Program-made: the position numbers and the translations under genes | In this document: piece after piece, positions 1 to 8,901 of the stretch | Numbering within the stretch: position 1 is the stretch's first letter | How the letters are laid out: every line of letters starts with the position of its first letter | Notes under the pieces: generated by a model | Told to the model about the DNA's origin: nothing | Database searches by the model: none | What the model saw: the letters and a program-made list of their open reading frames with translations, nothing else | Assembly: GCA_017521925.1 (NCBI GenBank) | Contig: JAFXBG010000018.1 | Location: 1-64,000 of the forward strand | Length of the DNA: 64,000 nucleotides | Direction of reading: 5' to 3' | DNA from: Clostridia bacterium | Lineage (GTDB): Bacteria > Bacillota > Clostridia > Oscillospirales > Acutalibacteraceae

Positions 1-65
1 CGGATTCGAACCGGCGGTCTCCAGGGCCACAACCTGGCGCTTTAACCAACTAAGCTATAGTCACC
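1..65 (-). tRNA. tRNA-His (GTG), partial at window edge
   Basis: Read on the minus strand, the sequence begins GGTGACTATAGC and shows a D-arm, a 5-bp anticodon stem (CCAGG/CCTGG) around the loop TTGTGGC with anticodon GTG, and the start of the T-arm (GGTTCGAAT). The extra G before the acceptor stem is typical of tRNA-His. About a dozen bases of the 3' acceptor end lie outside the window. It lies 3 bases downstream of tRNA-Arg and is probably co-transcribed with it. Confidence 0.93.
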
Positions 66-68
66 ATA

Positions 69-145
69 TGGCGCGCCAACAGGGACTCGAACCCCGGACC
101 TACTGCTTAGAAGGCAGTTGCTCTATCCTGCTGAGCTATTGACGC
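69..145 (-). tRNA. tRNA-Arg (TCT)
   Basis: A full cloverleaf is visible on the minus strand. The acceptor stem GCGTCAA pairs with TTGGCGC (one G-T pair), the anticodon stem ACTGC/GCAGT encloses the loop CTTCTAA with anticodon TCT, and the T-arm has GGTTCGAGT. The discriminator is G and the CCA tail is encoded. It is the first gene of a tRNA-Arg/tRNA-His transcript. Confidence 0.95.
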
Positions 146-174
146 ATATGAGGCTGAAAAATCACAGCCTCGTT

Positions 175-203
175 ATTATATTATAATATGAAGAATTTGT
201 CAA
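175..203 (-). promoter_or_regulatory. sigma-A promoter of the tRNA-Arg/His unit
   Basis: On the minus strand there is TTGACA (198-203), a 17-base spacer and TATAAT (175-180), a perfect match to the housekeeping consensus at optimal spacing. It points at tRNA-Arg 30 bases downstream, as expected of a strongly expressed stable RNA. Confidence 0.88.
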
Positions 204-273
204 GACTTTTCGTCACAACAAAATAACGGAAATTAAAAGTTTTTTTCGAAAATAATAAATAAATTGACGAAAT

Positions 274-1632
274 TTAGTTTTTGAGGCTCTGCATAGGTGC
301 AGGAATTCTGCCGCGTCGGTTGATAAACTGTGCCGGAGAACCGCTTCTGACAGGCATTACGGGACCATAACCTAAGAGACCGCCGAAATCAAGAGTATCC
401 CCTACTCCCTTGCCGATTGCAGGAATAAGACGAACCGCAGTAGTTTTCGAGTTAACCATACCGATTGCGGCTTCGTCAGCAATAATTGCAGAGATAACCT
501 CAGGAGTAGTATCTCCGGGAATGATAATCATATCAAGACCAACAGAACATACCGCTGTCATAGCCTCAAGCTTGGTAATATCAAGGGCGCCTACCTCAGC
601 TGCGTGAATCATACCTGCATCCTCAGAAACAGGAATAAATGCACCTGAAAGACCGCCAACATGAGAGGAAGCCATTACGCCGCCTTTCTTAACAGCATCA
701 TTAAGAAGCGCAAGAGCGGCAGTTGTACCATGACAACCGCAAACCTCAAGGCCCATTTCCTCTAAAATGTAAGCAACAGAATCACCTACAGCAGGAGTGG
801 GAGCAAGAGAAAGGTCAACAATACCGAATGGTACACAAAGACGCTTTGAAGCCTGCTGAGCAACAAGCTGACCCATTCTTGTAATCTTAAATGCTGTTCT
901 CTTAATTTCATCAGCAACCTGGCTTAAATCGTAACCGTCGCACTTTGTAAGAGCAGCTCTGACCACGCCCGGACCTGATACACCTACATTGATTACACAG
1001 TCAGCCTCACCTACACCATGGAATGCACCTGCCATAAAGGGGTTATCCTCAGGGGCATTACAAAACACAACAAGCTTAGCAGCACCAAGACAATTATTGT
1101 CTGCTGTAAGCTCAGCGGCAGACTTGATAGCCTGACCCATCATCTTGACCGCGTCCATATTGATACCTGCTTTAGTTGAGCCAATGTTAACAGATGAACA
1201 AACCTTTTTAGTTTCTGCAAGAGCTTGTGGGATACTTTCGATAAGCGCAAAGTCTCCTGCTGCAAAACCCTTCTGAACCAAAGCTGAGTAACCACCGATA
1301 AAATCCACACCTAATGTTGCGGCTGCTTTATCAAGAGTGTGAGCAAATTTTACTACACCGCTGTTCTGGCAAGCTGCAGCAATATTAGCAATAGGAGTTA
1401 CGGAAATTCTCTTATTGATAATTGGAATACCATACTCACTGGAAATATCATTTGCGGTTTTAACCAGGTCTTCTGCATAAGTACAGATTTTATCATATAC
1501 CTTATCGCAAGCTTTGTTGATGTCACTGTCGATACAGTCGAGCAGGCTGATACCCATTGTAACAGTGCGGACATCAAGATGCTCGTTGTCTATCATATTT
1601 ATCGTTTCTAATATATCTTTGGTTTCTAACAT
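274..1632 (-). CDS. UPF0210/DUF711 (PFL) family protein
   Basis: This is a 452-residue protein of the UPF0210 family, widespread in Firmicutes and archaea; no biochemical function is established for it. Length and the Gly/Ala-rich core (for example [13 protein letters not shown] and [15 protein letters not shown]) fit the family over its full length, with no signal peptide. The longest frame begins 12 bases further upstream, but GAGGT lies 5 bases before the ATG at 1632, which gives the N-terminus MLETKDI. It follows the ACT-domain gene by 8 bases; this ACT/UPF0210 pair is conserved together in many genomes, which suggests that the small ACT protein regulates or partners it. Confidence 0.9.
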   Translation of the reverse strand: MLETKDILETINMIDNEHLDVRTVTMGISLLDCIDSDINKACDKVYDKICTYAEDLVKTANDISSEYGIPIINKRISVTPIANIAAACQNSGVVKFAHTLDKAAATLGVDFIGGYSALVQKGFAAGDFALIESIPQALAETKKVCSSVNIGSTKAGINMDAVKMMGQAIKSAAELTADNNCLGAAKLVVFCNAPEDNPFMAGAFHGVGEADCVINVGVSGPGVVRAALTKCDGYDLSQVADEIKRTAFKITRMGQLVAQQASKRLCVPFGIVDLSLAPTPAVGDSVAYILEEMGLEVCGCHGTTAALALLNDAVKKGGVMASSHVGGLSGAFIPVSEDAGMIHAAEVGALDITKLEAMTAVCSVGLDMIIIPGDTTPEVISAIIADEAAIGMVNSKTTAVRLIPAIGKGVGDTLDFGGLLGYGPVMPVRSGSPAQFINRRGRIPAPMQSLKN

Positions 1633-1640
1633 TTTATACC

Positions 1641-1913
1641 TCAAATCTTATGCATGCTATTGAAGATGTCTTCATGCATAATGTGAATCTTTGTGCCGAT
1701 AGAATTACCAAAAGCGTCAAAATCAGCATTAAGTTTTTCAAAAGAAGGTACGTCGCCACGGTCAAACTCAACAAGCATAACCATTGCAAACATATCCTGC
1801 AATACACTCTGAGTAACCTCAACGATATTCATATTTCTTTCTGCACAAAATGCTGAAACCTTAGCAAGAATACCGACAGTATCCTTACCTAAAACTGTAA
1901 TAACTGCTTTCAT
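1641..1913 (-). CDS. ACT domain protein (UPF0237 family)
   Basis: This 90-residue protein is a single ACT domain of the UPF0237 type. It opens [20 protein letters not shown], the usual beta-strand, Gly-containing loop and helix start of ligand-binding ACT domains (the DxxGIxA-like turn is DTVGILAK). ACT domains normally bind amino acids or other small effectors and dimerise. It has no enzyme domain, so a regulatory or sensing role towards the UPF0210 protein encoded 8 bases downstream is inferred. A good Shine-Dalgarno (AAAGGAG) precedes the ATG. Confidence 0.88.
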   Translation of the reverse strand: MKAVITVLGKDTVGILAKVSAFCAERNMNIVEVTQSVLQDMFAMVMLVEFDRGDVPSFEKLNADFDAFGNSIGTKIHIMHEDIFNSMHKI

Positions 1914-1952
1914 ATTATGTATGCTCCTTTCAAAAGCAGAAAATTCACTTGA

Positions 1953-2828
1953 TTATAAAGTTTTTGCAAAATTTTTGAGATACTCTCTTAAAGTAGTACC
2001 GATTTCGGGATGATTAAGACCGATTTCAATAGCTGCCTGCATAATACCGAATTTATTTCCTATATCATAGCGAGTACCTGTATATTCTACAGCAGTCATA
2101 CCCTCAGTAATTGCAAGCTCACGCATTGCATCTGTAAGCTGAATTTCATTTTTTGCACCAGGCTTGGTGTGAGCGAGAATATCGAAAATCTCGGGAGGCA
2201 GTACACATCTGCCAAGAATTGAATATAATGAAAGAACTTCCTCATCCGTCTGCGGTTTTTCTATCATATCAGTACATTTATAAATGTTACCTTCGATATT
2301 ATCAACCTTAACTGAGCTGTAGTTTCTTATAGCTTCTTTTGTAACCGGCTTAATGCCTAATACACCTTTTCCATATGTACCGTATGCATCGATAAGCTCT
2401 TTTGTAGCAGGCTTATCACCGCCTACAACTACATCGTCACCATATAAAACCGCAAAAGGCTCACCGCATACAAAAGATTTTGCCTTGCTGATGGCATGGC
2501 CCAAACCTAATGTATCAATCTGGCGGATGTAGTGAATGTTGGCAAGCTTGTCCAAATCTTTGATTGTTGAAAGCAAATCGTCACGTTTATCACGTTCCAA
2601 TATACCTTCAAGAACAGGCGCTTTGTCAAAATGGTCTTCGATAAAGCCCTTGCCTCGATTTGTAATAATAAGGATATCAGTAATACCTGATGCTGCTGCT
2701 TCTTCAACAATATACTGGATTGCAGGCTTATCAACAATAGGTAACATTTCTTTAGGCATAACTTTTGTTGCAGGTAAAACACGTGTACCTAGTCCTGCCG
2801 CGGGGATTACAGCTTTTGTGATTTTCAT
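1953..2828 (-). CDS. galU: UTP--glucose-1-phosphate uridylyltransferase
   Basis: GalU makes UDP-glucose from UTP and glucose-1-phosphate, the sugar donor for envelope polysaccharides and glycolipids. The 291-residue length is typical. The N-terminal nucleotide-binding signature is clear: AVIPAAGLGTRVLP (residues about 7-20), followed by KVMPKEMLPIVDKPAIQYIV with the lysine of the KEMLPI motif. LYGDDVVVG carries the metal-binding Asp. The gene lies 28 bases after the RING/DUF2628 gene and 39 bases before the ACT gene, so one transcript is likely. Confidence 0.95.
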   Translation of the reverse strand: MKITKAVIPAAGLGTRVLPATKVMPKEMLPIVDKPAIQYIVEEAAASGITDILIITNRGKGFIEDHFDKAPVLEGILERDKRDDLLSTIKDLDKLANIHYIRQIDTLGLGHAISKAKSFVCGEPFAVLYGDDVVVGGDKPATKELIDAYGTYGKGVLGIKPVTKEAIRNYSSVKVDNIEGNIYKCTDMIEKPQTDEEVLSLYSILGRCVLPPEIFDILAHTKPGAKNEIQLTDAMRELAITEGMTAVEYTGTRYDIGNKFGIMQAAIEIGLNHPEIGTTLREYLKNFAKTL

Positions 2829-2856
2829 AATAAAACCTCGTTAATTTCAAAATCCA

Positions 2857-3858
2857 TTAATTTAAGAAAAATATAGGTAAATAATATAGAATGTAATAAG
2901 AAGCTATCAAACTTAATGCCAGAAGTATGTTAACACCGCCCTTGGCGTTAAGTTTTGTATCAACCTCCTGCTGAGAGGCTGAGGCAGATTTAATCTTGCT
3001 GATAGTTTTAATTGTATGCTTATAGTAAAAACGATTACCTAAAACACCGCAAATAACTCGTAAGGCAATAGTAAACACCGAAATAAGTGTTCTTGAAATA
3101 CAGATTATAAGCTGTTCGGTATTTAATGAGGTAAAAAAGTCGCCTAAAGCACCATAAAAATTAAATCCGAAGTTTTGCATCATACTGCGGGTTGCTTCGT
3201 TATAGAGAGTATCAACCACTTTAATAGCATCAGTATGATAAACTAATGTATAAATATCAGCCATAAGAAGTAAAACCATAATAGCGGTAAAAACTGTGCC
3301 CAGTTTATACATTTTTCGGTATAGCATCCAACCGCCGCCAAATATAAAACCAACAAAGGAAAATCTGGTTTTTCCTCTTTCTTTAAGCTGCTTAAACTGA
3401 GGGATAAAATAAGGAGTTGAGGTTTTTACAAACTTTGCAGCCTCACCGGCTTTGATACCCTCGCCTAAATCTTCATCAGCTTTTACACCGCCTAAAGGGT
3501 CTATCACAAAAGCACCGCCAAAGCCTCCTTGGGGATTCTGTTGGCCTTCGGTCTGATTTGAGTTGTTATAAGCTTTAGAATCTTCCACAGGTCTTCCGCA
3601 AGAATTGCAGAATTTGCTTTCTTTTGGATTTTTTGCTCCGCATAAACTACATGTAATTTCTTCATCAAAAGAAGCGTTAACCTCATACTCTCGCATATAG
3701 TCATAATTTTCACGGTGTCGGTTTAAATTGAAGCAGTGACCAAGCTCTTCGTAGCAATCTCTGTGGTGAGGTGTACCACAAACAGGGCAAACCACAACAT
3801 CGTCGCCTTTTTCGAAGGACTTGTTACATACGGGACATACGTGTCCTTTATAATCCAT
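2857..3858 (-). CDS. Prokaryotic RING-like, DUF2628 membrane protein
   Basis: This 333-residue protein of unknown role has two N-terminal zinc modules and a membrane region. The first module (C8, C11, C24, C27, H31/H32, C35, H41/C42) has the spacing of prokaryotic RING (Prok-RING_1) treble clefs. The second (C70, C73, C84, C87) is a zinc ribbon. A hydrophilic linker (about 90-165) leads to several transmembrane segments starting near FVGFIFGGGWMLYRKMY, which fits DUF2628. The longest frame opens at a GTG that overlaps the AAGGTG Shine-Dalgarno; the ATG at 3858 is 6 bases after it and is preferred. A good promoter lies upstream (3876-3904). The zinc modules are probably cytoplasmic adaptors; no enzyme motif is seen. 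Confidence 0.8.
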   Translation of the reverse strand: MDYKGHVCPVCNKSFEKGDDVVVCPVCGTPHHRDCYEELGHCFNLNRHRENYDYMREYEVNASFDEEITCSLCGAKNPKESKFCNSCGRPVEDSKAYNNSNQTEGQQNPQGGFGGAFVIDPLGGVKADEDLGEGIKAGEAAKFVKTSTPYFIPQFKQLKERGKTRFSFVGFIFGGGWMLYRKMYKLGTVFTAIMVLLLMADIYTLVYHTDAIKVVDTLYNEATRSMMQNFGFNFYGALGDFFTSLNTEQLIICISRTLISVFTIALRVICGVLGNRFYYKHTIKTISKIKSASASQQEVDTKLNAKGGVNILLALSLIASYYILYYLPIFFLN

Positions 3859-3875
3859 TTTAATCACCTTATAGT

Positions 3876-3904
3876 ATTATAACAAATAATATCCCTTAAA
3901 TCAA
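3876..3904 (-). promoter_or_regulatory. sigma-A promoter for the RING/DUF2628-galU unit
   Basis: On the minus strand there is TTGATT (3899-3904), 17 bases, then TATAAT (3876-3881), ending 17 bases before the chosen start codon. It is divergent from the prfB promoter in the same 141-base intergenic region. Confidence 0.72.
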
Positions 3905-3938
3905 CAAAATTATTTGACAGTTTAACAAAGATATTATG

Positions 3939-3967
3939 TTTACATTTTATGAAGTTTGCGGTATAAT
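3939..3967 (+). promoter_or_regulatory. sigma-A promoter for prfB-apgM
   Basis: TTTACA (3939-3944), a 17-base spacer and TATAAT (3962-3967) lie 33 bases upstream of the prfB start codon. A TTGACA at 3914-3919 has no well-spaced -10 and is probably not used. Confidence 0.75.
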
Positions 3968-3999
3968 ATTATGAGTTTGATTTAAAGAGAGGTATTTTT

Positions 4000-5121
4000 A
4001 TGCTTCAGTTTGAGGAATTAAAGTTAAGACTTGAAGGTTCAAAGGCTGATATTGACGATCTGGCAGATGCTTTAGGATTAAAAGCTATGCGTTCTGAAAT
4101 CGAGCAGTTAGAGCACAGAGCCGCTGAGCCCGGATTCTGGGATGACCTCGATAATTCTCAGAAAGTATTACAGCGTACAAGTAACCTTAAAGCTAAGGTT
4201 GAAGAATACGAAAAGCTCCACGCACTTTATGAGGACACTATGGCTCTAATAGAGCTTGGTGACGAAGAAGAGGATGAGAGCCTTTTGGAAGAGGCTGTGG
4301 CAGACGTCGAAAACGTTGAAAGAAGCGTTGCAAAGCAGAGACTTCAGACATTGCTTACAGGTGAGTATGATAAAAACAATGCTATTCTCACCTTCCATGC
4401 AGGCTCCGGCGGTACAGAAGCTCAGGACTGGGCACAGATGCTTTACAGAATGTACACCCGTTGGGCACAGGCACATGGATTTAATGTTAAAGAGGTTGAC
4501 TACCTTGATGGTGATGAAGCAGGACTTAAGAGTGCCGTGCTTTTGATTGAAGGCGAAAATGCCTACGGCTATCTTAAGAGTGAGGCCGGTGTTCACCGTT
4601 TGGTAAGAGTTTCACCCTTTGACTCTGCCGGCAGAAGACACACCAGCTTCTCTTCCTTGGAAGTTATGCCTGAAATTGAGGAAGACACATCTGTTGTTAT
4701 TCCTCCTGAGGAAATTAAGATGGATGTTTACCGTGCATCAGGCGCAGGCGGCCAGAAAGTTAATAAAACCTCATCTGCTGTTCGTCTTACACATATACCC
4801 ACAGGTATTGTTGTTGCATCTCAGGTTGAGCGAAGCCAGTATCAGAACCGTGATGTAGCTATGAAAATGCTTATTTCAAAGCTTGTTGAAATCAAAGAGC
4901 AACAGCACTTGGAGAAAATTTCTGACATCAAGGGTGTTCAGAAAGAAATCACCTGGGGCAGCCAGATCCGAAGCTATGTATTTATGCCCTACACTATGGC
5001 AAAAGATCACCGCACAGGCTTTGAAACAGGTAATATAAATGCTGTTATGGACGGCGATTTGGACGGATTTATCAACGCATACCTTAAGGCTTTAAGCCAA
5101 GGTGAAATTCAGAACAACTAA
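4000..5121 (+). CDS. prfB: Peptide chain release factor 2
   Basis: RF2 releases the finished peptide at UGA and UAA stop codons. At 373 residues it is full length. It has an N-terminal coiled-coil region, the SPF codon-recognition tripeptide in VRVSPFDSAGRRHT (about residues 203-216) and the GGQ catalytic loop in ASGAGGQKVNKT (about 246-257). AGAGGT precedes the ATG. The reading frame is continuous: the in-frame UGA and programmed +1 frameshift found near codon 26 in many prfB genes is absent, so that autoregulation is not used here. apgM follows after 21 bases. Confidence 0.96.
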   Translation: MLQFEELKLRLEGSKADIDDLADALGLKAMRSEIEQLEHRAAEPGFWDDLDNSQKVLQRTSNLKAKVEEYEKLHALYEDTMALIELGDEEEDESLLEEAVADVENVERSVAKQRLQTLLTGEYDKNNAILTFHAGSGGTEAQDWAQMLYRMYTRWAQAHGFNVKEVDYLDGDEAGLKSAVLLIEGENAYGYLKSEAGVHRLVRVSPFDSAGRRHTSFSSLEVMPEIEEDTSVVIPPEEIKMDVYRASGAGGQKVNKTSSAVRLTHIPTGIVVASQVERSQYQNRDVAMKMLISKLVEIKEQQHLEKISDIKGVQKEITWGSQIRSYVFMPYTMAKDHRTGFETGNINAVMDGDLDGFINAYLKALSQGEIQNN

Positions 5122-5142
5122 TAATCAGAAAGAAGAATATAT

Positions 5143-6357
5143 ATGAAATATCTTGTTATGCTGTGCGACGGTATGGCTGACGAACCAAGCACCGTTTTAA
5201 ACGGCAAAACACCAATGGAGCTCGCAAACAAGCCCATGATGGAAAAACTTGCAAGTAAAGGTGAAGTTGGACTTGCAAGAACTGTTGAAGACGGTATGAG
5301 TCCCGGCTCTGACGTTGCAAACCTTGCGGTTTTAGGTTATGATGCAAAGAAATATTACAGCGGACGTTCCCCCCTTGAGGCTGCAAGTATCGGCATCGAC
5401 CTGAAGGACACAGACGTTACTTTCAGATGCAACCTTGTTACTCTGTCTGATGAAGAGAATTATGAGGATAAAACAATTCTTGACTACTGTGCTGATGACA
5501 TATCAACAGAAGAAGCCAGAAAGATTATCGAGACCGTTGAGGCTGAGCTTGGTGATGATGAGTTTAAGTTCTACTCCGGCGTTTCTTACAGGCATTGTCT
5601 TGTATGGGATAACGGTAACCCCAAGCCAGGAAAACTTACTCCTCCCCACGACATTACCGGAAAAGCAATTAAAGAATATTTACCAACCGATGAAGCTTGT
5701 GAAAAGCTTTTAACTTTAATGAAAAAAAGCTACGATTTCTTAAAAGACCATCCTGTTAACAAGGATAGAATTGCCCGTGGCAAACGTCCTGCTAACTCAA
5801 TCTGGCTTTGGGGTGAAGGTACAAAGCCTTTGCTTGACAGTTTTGAAGAACTTTATGGTGTTAAGGGCAGTATGATTTCTGCTGTTGACCTTCTTAAAGG
5901 AATTGCAATCTGTGCAAAAATGAGAAGTGTAGATGTAGTTGGTGCTACAGGTTACATAGATACAAACTTTGAAGGCAAAGCAAACGCTGCTATTGAAGAA
6001 TTCAGGAATGGTGCTGAGCTTGTATATGTTCACGTTGAAGCTCCCGACGAGTGCGGACACAGATTTGAAGCAGAAAACAAGGTTAAAGCTATTGAACTTA
6101 TCGATGAAAAGGTTCTTACCCCTATTGTAAATGCTCTTGAAGATATGGATGAAGATTTTGCGGTTCTTGTTTGCCCTGATCATCCAACTCCGCTCAACAC
6201 AAAAACACATTCACGCACTCCTGTCCCCTATCTTATTTACAGAAGCAATGCTGAAATTAATTCCGGTGTTGAAAAGTTTTCAGAAGCTGAAGCTGAAAAA
6301 ACCGGTGTGTTTATTGATAAGGGCTATACCCTTATGAACAGATTTCTTAACAAATAA
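5143..6357 (+). CDS. apgM: Cofactor-independent phosphoglycerate mutase, archaeal type
   Basis: This 404-residue protein belongs to the alkaline-phosphatase superfamily mutases of the ApgM type, which interconvert 3- and 2-phosphoglycerate in glycolysis. The start YLVMLCDGMADEP carries the first metal-binding Asp, PGSDVANLAVLGYD the catalytic-Ser region (SDVAN), and VHVEAPDECGHRFE and CPDHPTPLNTKTHS the remaining metal ligands. Some relatives have been annotated as homoserine-kinase-like, so substrate assignment rests on family. It is the second gene after prfB with a modest ribosome-binding site, and is followed by a strong terminator. Confidence 0.88.
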   Translation: MKYLVMLCDGMADEPSTVLNGKTPMELANKPMMEKLASKGEVGLARTVEDGMSPGSDVANLAVLGYDAKKYYSGRSPLEAASIGIDLKDTDVTFRCNLVTLSDEENYEDKTILDYCADDISTEEARKIIETVEAELGDDEFKFYSGVSYRHCLVWDNGNPKPGKLTPPHDITGKAIKEYLPTDEACEKLLTLMKKSYDFLKDHPVNKDRIARGKRPANSIWLWGEGTKPLLDSFEELYGVKGSMISAVDLLKGIAICAKMRSVDVVGATGYIDTNFEGKANAAIEEFRNGAELVYVHVEAPDECGHRFEAENKVKAIELIDEKVLTPIVNALEDMDEDFAVLVCPDHPTPLNTKTHSRTPVPYLIYRSNAEINSGVEKFSEAEAEKTGVFIDKGYTLMNRFLNK

Positions 6358-6371
6358 GAATACATAAAATT

Positions 6372-6403
6372 ATCCCGACAAGTATAAACTTGTCGGGATT
6401 TTT
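6372..6403 (+). terminator. Intrinsic terminator after apgM
   Basis: An 11-bp perfect stem (ATCCCGACAAG/CTTGTCGGGAT) with a 6-base loop is followed by a T-run (6399-6403). On the minus strand the stem is followed by AATTTTATG, so it may also weakly end the transcript of the dockerin protease that stops at 6410. Confidence 0.88.
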
Positions 6404-6409
6404 ATGTCA

Positions 6410-8875
6410 TTACCAGTTTTCAACGGAATACTTTCCTTCGTTATTGGGTGATACCGGATAAAACCTCTGCTCACCATCAATATATGGAATATCCACAGTC
6501 TGTATACTGCCGTTTGTAAAAATAACATACGTTGCATCGCTTGGAATTTCCAAGGTATAAACAGCTTCTCCAAAATCGTTATTACCTTTACTTTGCATCT
6601 TAACACCAGGCCAGGATATCATTGTCTGATTACTGTCAGACCAGTAATAGCAACTGATGGTTCCCTGCCAACCGTAAGAGTTGGTAAAATCTACAACGTT
6701 TGAAACAACAGGTATAGGTTCAGTGGTTGTTGATACCTCAATAGCATCGGTTGTTATAATATGAGTTGTAGGCGTTGCAGTAGTAGTCACAATAGCTGTT
6801 ATAGCCTCAGTTGGTATTGTTAGGGTTGTTTCAGGAATAGTTACTGAAGCAGTTGTTTCTGTTGGTTCGGTTACGACAGATGAAGTAACTGTTTCCTCTG
6901 TTGGTTCAGTAACAGCAGTTGATGAAACAGAAACTGTAGTGGTTACATTGGTAGCTGTTGATGTAGATTCTACAGGACTTGTAACAGCTACAGTATAATA
7001 TTCACCTACATATTCATAACCATCAAGCTTAGCTAGGTATTTTTGGATACATGATACATCTTTGATACTTACCTTAGTATCTTTGTTACAATCTGCATTT
7101 GTAAGGTTGAGCATACCAGCATCAACCAGATATGCCGCATATTTCTGTATAATAGTAGCGTCAGTTATCTTTATAGAACTGTCATTATTTGCGTCGCCAT
7201 AAAGATAATGGATTATTTCGGGTTCAGTTGTGAATTGGGTACTGACTGCTGTAGTAATTTCAGGGATTATAGCAGTGGTTGTTACCGACGGCAAAGTTGT
7301 TATTTCAACTTGTGTGGTTAATATCTGAGGCTCAGTAACCGTTTTGTCAGTACTAATCACAGTTGTTGTAACAGGCTCAATAGTGGTTACAGGAACAGTG
7401 GTAGTTTCGGCAACAGTAGTATTTTCTACAGGGTCAGTAGTAACAATCTGGCTTGTGGCAGGCACTTCAGTAGTCTGCGTTACTGTAGTAGCAGGAGCTG
7501 TTGTGGCAGTTACAGGTGTAAATTCTTCAAACTGAGGGAAGTTTACAGTTTTCTGAGAACCATCAAGTTTTATGGGAAAGATATTATCAAGCTTTGAAAC
7601 TCTTCCTGTTGACTCATCTACAATTTCCATATTCTTGACGGTAAATGCTTTTCCGTCTGAATTTGTGTCCTCAAACTTGATACTCCATACATATTCGTGG
7701 AGAGTTTCAGGGGTAATACCAGGAACAATATTGCTTAAAGCATAAAGCATTGTACCATCGTTGGCGTTAGTGGTACCGTCGTAAGAATATTTGTTAAAGG
7801 TCATACCGTGCTGTCGTTTTACACCTACTTCGCAAGTATACTCCTCGCTGCCTTTCCTAGCGGTAACATAAACCTTTCCCTGACTCCTGTCAGCGGTGTT
7901 TAACGTATAACGCAGATAAAGGTCAGCATCAGTATTATAAGGTATAACCTCGATACTTACAAAATCGAATAAACATTCCGGTCGGTAATTGCCGGAAACA
8001 GGACAATCTTTGACGCAGGAAGTCATATTAAGTGCATCATAAGCAATCCACATAAAACCTTTATTATGTCTTTCTGTTCCCCATGAGTTTGCTACTTTGA
8101 AAGCACCCATTTCGCCTGAATCAACTTTACCGTTATCATTTACATCAGTCCAGATGTTATCATTATATCCCACAAGAGCCAGACGATGACCCTGGCCTGA
8201 TTTATCACAGAACCTGACAATATATTCGTCTTCATACTTGTCATTCTCAGGAACATCGGGATGAGCTTTTATACGAACTACCTTCCAGGTGTGTATCGGG
8301 GTTGTTACCCCCAGCACTTCGCCCTGAGAAAGAAGTTCTTTAATTGATGTCAGGTCAGAATCATCAGGAGATGTAACAGATGTGTTATCCGCTCCGATAG
8401 CTTTTAAATATGTATAATCTTTAATTCTATACTGTATAGCCTCTTTCCACACCTGCTCTGTGGCAAACCAATTATTCCACTCCTTTGTGTTATACGGTAC
8501 TGTGCTTAAAGGAACACTACCAATTTCCTTCATTATATTATAACCATCTTTATCCCAGGCACCTGTTCCCCTTCCACCATTGATTATATTAAAGTTAAAT
8601 GAAGGAGAAAAAGTATTTTCGGGAGTTGTAGGTACACCCATTGAGCGATTCATCATATAGGTAAACTGATAATAAGTCTGTCCCCAACTGACACACGCTC
8701 CTAAATCTTCCTGACTGTCTATAACAGGAAAGTACGGACTTTGGCTATTATCGATAAAATCAGGAAGCACCAGCTCTTCTGCGAAAACAGAAGCTCTGAG
8801 TGCAATAGCAAAAGAGGACAACAATATTAAAGCAACTAAAATCAAAGCAAAAAGTCTAATTACATTTTTCTTCAT
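6410..8875 (-). CDS. Secreted papain-like (C1) protease with dockerin and CBM26-like module
   Basis: This is an 821-residue exported multidomain protein. Residues 1-32 are a signal peptide. A C1A papain-fold domain follows with catalytic Cys61 (GACVSW; Gln55 for the oxyanion hole), His230 (GQGHRLALVGY) and Asn263 (VANSWG). Next come a beta-rich region to about 450 and a Thr/Val/Pro linker (452-552). The dockerin (about 557-623) has two EF-hand-like Ca loops, DANNDSSIKITD and DCNKDTKVSIKD. A second Thr-rich linker leads to a C-terminal module (about 725-821) with a W...YYW...SWPG..M pattern like starch-binding CBM26. It probably docks onto a cell-surface or secreted scaffoldin. A loop DVNDNGKVDSGE (245-256) inside the protease also looks Ca-binding. 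It starts 26 bases after clpE. Confidence 0.87.
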   Translation of the reverse strand: MKKNVIRLFALILVALILLSSFAIALRASVFAEELVLPDFIDNSQSPYFPVIDSQEDLGACVSWGQTYYQFTYMMNRSMGVPTTPENTFSPSFNFNIINGGRGTGAWDKDGYNIMKEIGSVPLSTVPYNTKEWNNWFATEQVWKEAIQYRIKDYTYLKAIGADNTSVTSPDDSDLTSIKELLSQGEVLGVTTPIHTWKVVRIKAHPDVPENDKYEDEYIVRFCDKSGQGHRLALVGYNDNIWTDVNDNGKVDSGEMGAFKVANSWGTERHNKGFMWIAYDALNMTSCVKDCPVSGNYRPECLFDFVSIEVIPYNTDADLYLRYTLNTADRSQGKVYVTARKGSEEYTCEVGVKRQHGMTFNKYSYDGTTNANDGTMLYALSNIVPGITPETLHEYVWSIKFEDTNSDGKAFTVKNMEIVDESTGRVSKLDNIFPIKLDGSQKTVNFPQFEEFTPVTATTAPATTVTQTTEVPATSQIVTTDPVENTTVAETTTVPVTTIEPVTTTVISTDKTVTEPQILTTQVEITTLPSVTTTAIIPEITTAVSTQFTTEPEIIHYLYGDANNDSSIKITDATIIQKYAAYLVDAGMLNLTNADCNKDTKVSIKDVSCIQKYLAKLDGYEYVGEYYTVAVTSPVESTSTATNVTTTVSVSSTAVTEPTEETVTSSVVTEPTETTASVTIPETTLTIPTEAITAIVTTTATPTTHIITTDAIEVSTTTEPIPVVSNVVDFTNSYGWQGTISCYYWSDSNQTMISWPGVKMQSKGNNDFGEAVYTLEIPSDATYVIFTNGSIQTVDIPYIDGEQRFYPVSPNNEGKYSVENW

Positions 8876-8901
8876 ATTGAAATCCTCTTTTTATAATACA
8901 G

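Noticed and set aside
150..171. GAGGCTG/CAGCCTC hairpin upstream of tRNA-Arg
   Set aside because: The likely transcript start at about 168 falls within the left arm, and there is no T-run on the minus strand, so neither a leader structure nor a terminator is supported.
3914..3919. TTGACA considered as the prfB -35
   Set aside because: No acceptable -10 at 16-18 bases; the pair TTTACA/TATAAT with 17 bases further downstream is better.
6710..7520. Repetitive tract considered as a CRISPR or tandem repeat array
   Set aside because: The repeats are degenerate Thr, Val and Pro codons coding for two linkers; there is no constant repeat length and no spacers.
7344..7535. Plus-strand frame inside the Thr-rich linker of the dockerin protease
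   Set aside because: It is the antisense of a repetitive ACN/GTN codon tract, giving a Val/Thr-only peptide; no ribosome-binding site and no family match.
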